In this document: in pieces, positions 4,942-5,024 of the stretch | Layout: every line of letters starts with the position of its first letter | Numbering within the stretch: the stretch's first letter is position 1 | Source: an uncultured Marinilabiliaceae bacterium | GTDB taxonomy: Bacteria; Bacteroidota; Bacteroidia; Bacteroidales; Marinilabiliaceae | DNA length: 5,024 nucleotides | Direction of reading: 5' to 3' | NCBI GenBank assembly: GCA_905235955.1 | Contig: CAJONN010000148.1 | Location: 1 to 5,024, forward strand | Notes under the pieces: model-generated | Told to the model about the DNA's origin: nothing | The model's input: only the letters and a program-made list of their open reading frames with translations | Database searches by the model: none | Position numbers and translations under genes: made by a program

Positions 4942-5024
4942 GCACGGAACCCGATTTTCACCTCGCGGTTGTCGCCTTTGGCACGGAGCGTTAAGAAAAT
5001 TATCGTAGCGAAGCGTTAAAAACG
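4942..5024. repeat. Cluster of short repeated words at the right edge
   Basis: GCACGGA occurs at 4942-4948 and 4981-4987. GCGTTAA occurs at 4988-4994 and 5013-5019, each followed by A-rich sequence. CGTAGCGAA at 5004-5012 repeats the word at 4730-4738 soon after the terminator. Individually these are short, but their concentration in a G/C-shifted intergenic patch suggests remnants of a dispersed repeat element truncated by the window edge. Confidence 0.35.

Larger units (their letters stand above)
4715..5024. other. Intergenic region with short repeats, no convincing gene
   Basis: No reading frame here has credible coding evidence. The longest (4823-5008, + strand, 61 codons) opens with GTG, has no A/T-rich leader or recognised domain, and runs through repeat DNA. 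The region contains a perfect 10-bp inverted repeat (4764-4773 / 4807-4816), the inverted partner of the 49-80 repeat (4850-4880), and repeated words near the right edge. From about 4941 to 4990 it is more G/C-rich than the surrounding DNA. I see no tRNA, no CRISPR and no transposase. The repeated words may continue past the window end. Confidence 0.6.

Noticed and set aside
4823..5008. Possible small protein of 61 residues starting with GTG
   Set aside because: No initiation signal or recognised domain; it runs through a dispersed repeat whose other copy is frame-disrupted.

Overview
The window looks like a chromosomal segment from a Bacteroidales bacterium (Prevotella/Bacteroides-like). This rests on protein style, gene order and promoter architecture. 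Start codons are preceded by A/T-rich leaders rather than Shine-Dalgarno purine tracts. The best promoter candidates fit the Bacteroidetes -33 TTTG / -7 TAnnTTTG pattern. An exbB, small membrane protein, exbD, exbD cluster is a layout I associate with this phylum. I cannot name the species from sequence alone. All genes I accept are on the + strand.

Layout. 1-266 is non-coding, AT-rich DNA with one copy of a short dispersed repeat and a candidate promoter just before the first gene. 267-1040 encodes a TatD-family metal-dependent hydrolase. 1093-2124 encodes a type I (cytoplasmic, AnsA-type) L-asparaginase; its start is set at 1093 and not at the upstream in-frame ATG at 1015. These two genes probably share a transcript. 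2125-2277 carries a promoter and an A/T-rich leader for a second operon: an ExbB/TolQ/MotA-family proton-channel subunit with a cleavable-looking signal peptide (2278-3081), a four-helix membrane protein of unknown function (3136-3582), a long ExbD (3619-4191) and a short ExbD (4191-4652, sharing one base with the previous stop). A strong intrinsic terminator at about 4677-4714 ends the operon. 4715-5024 has no convincing gene; it holds a perfect 10-bp inverted repeat, short repeated words and a second, inverted copy of the repeat seen at 49-80.

How the genes work together. The ExbB and two ExbD proteins should form an inner-membrane motor that uses the proton motive force to drive outer-membrane work, either TonB-dependent transport or a Tol-like process. 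Both ExbDs keep the membrane aspartate and ExbB keeps the pore threonines. The 148-residue membrane protein inside the operon is a candidate accessory subunit. No TonB or TolA partner is encoded before the terminator or in the 310 bp after it. Hairpins lacking U-tracts lie in both larger intercistronic gaps and could help set unequal ExbB and ExbD dosage. The upstream pair (TatD and asparaginase) is housekeeping or metabolic and has no evident mechanistic link to the motor.

Most of the window is ordinary core-genome content. The items most worth a second look are the unidentified membrane protein, the doubled and asymmetric ExbDs, the intercistronic hairpins, and the flanking inverted repeat family.
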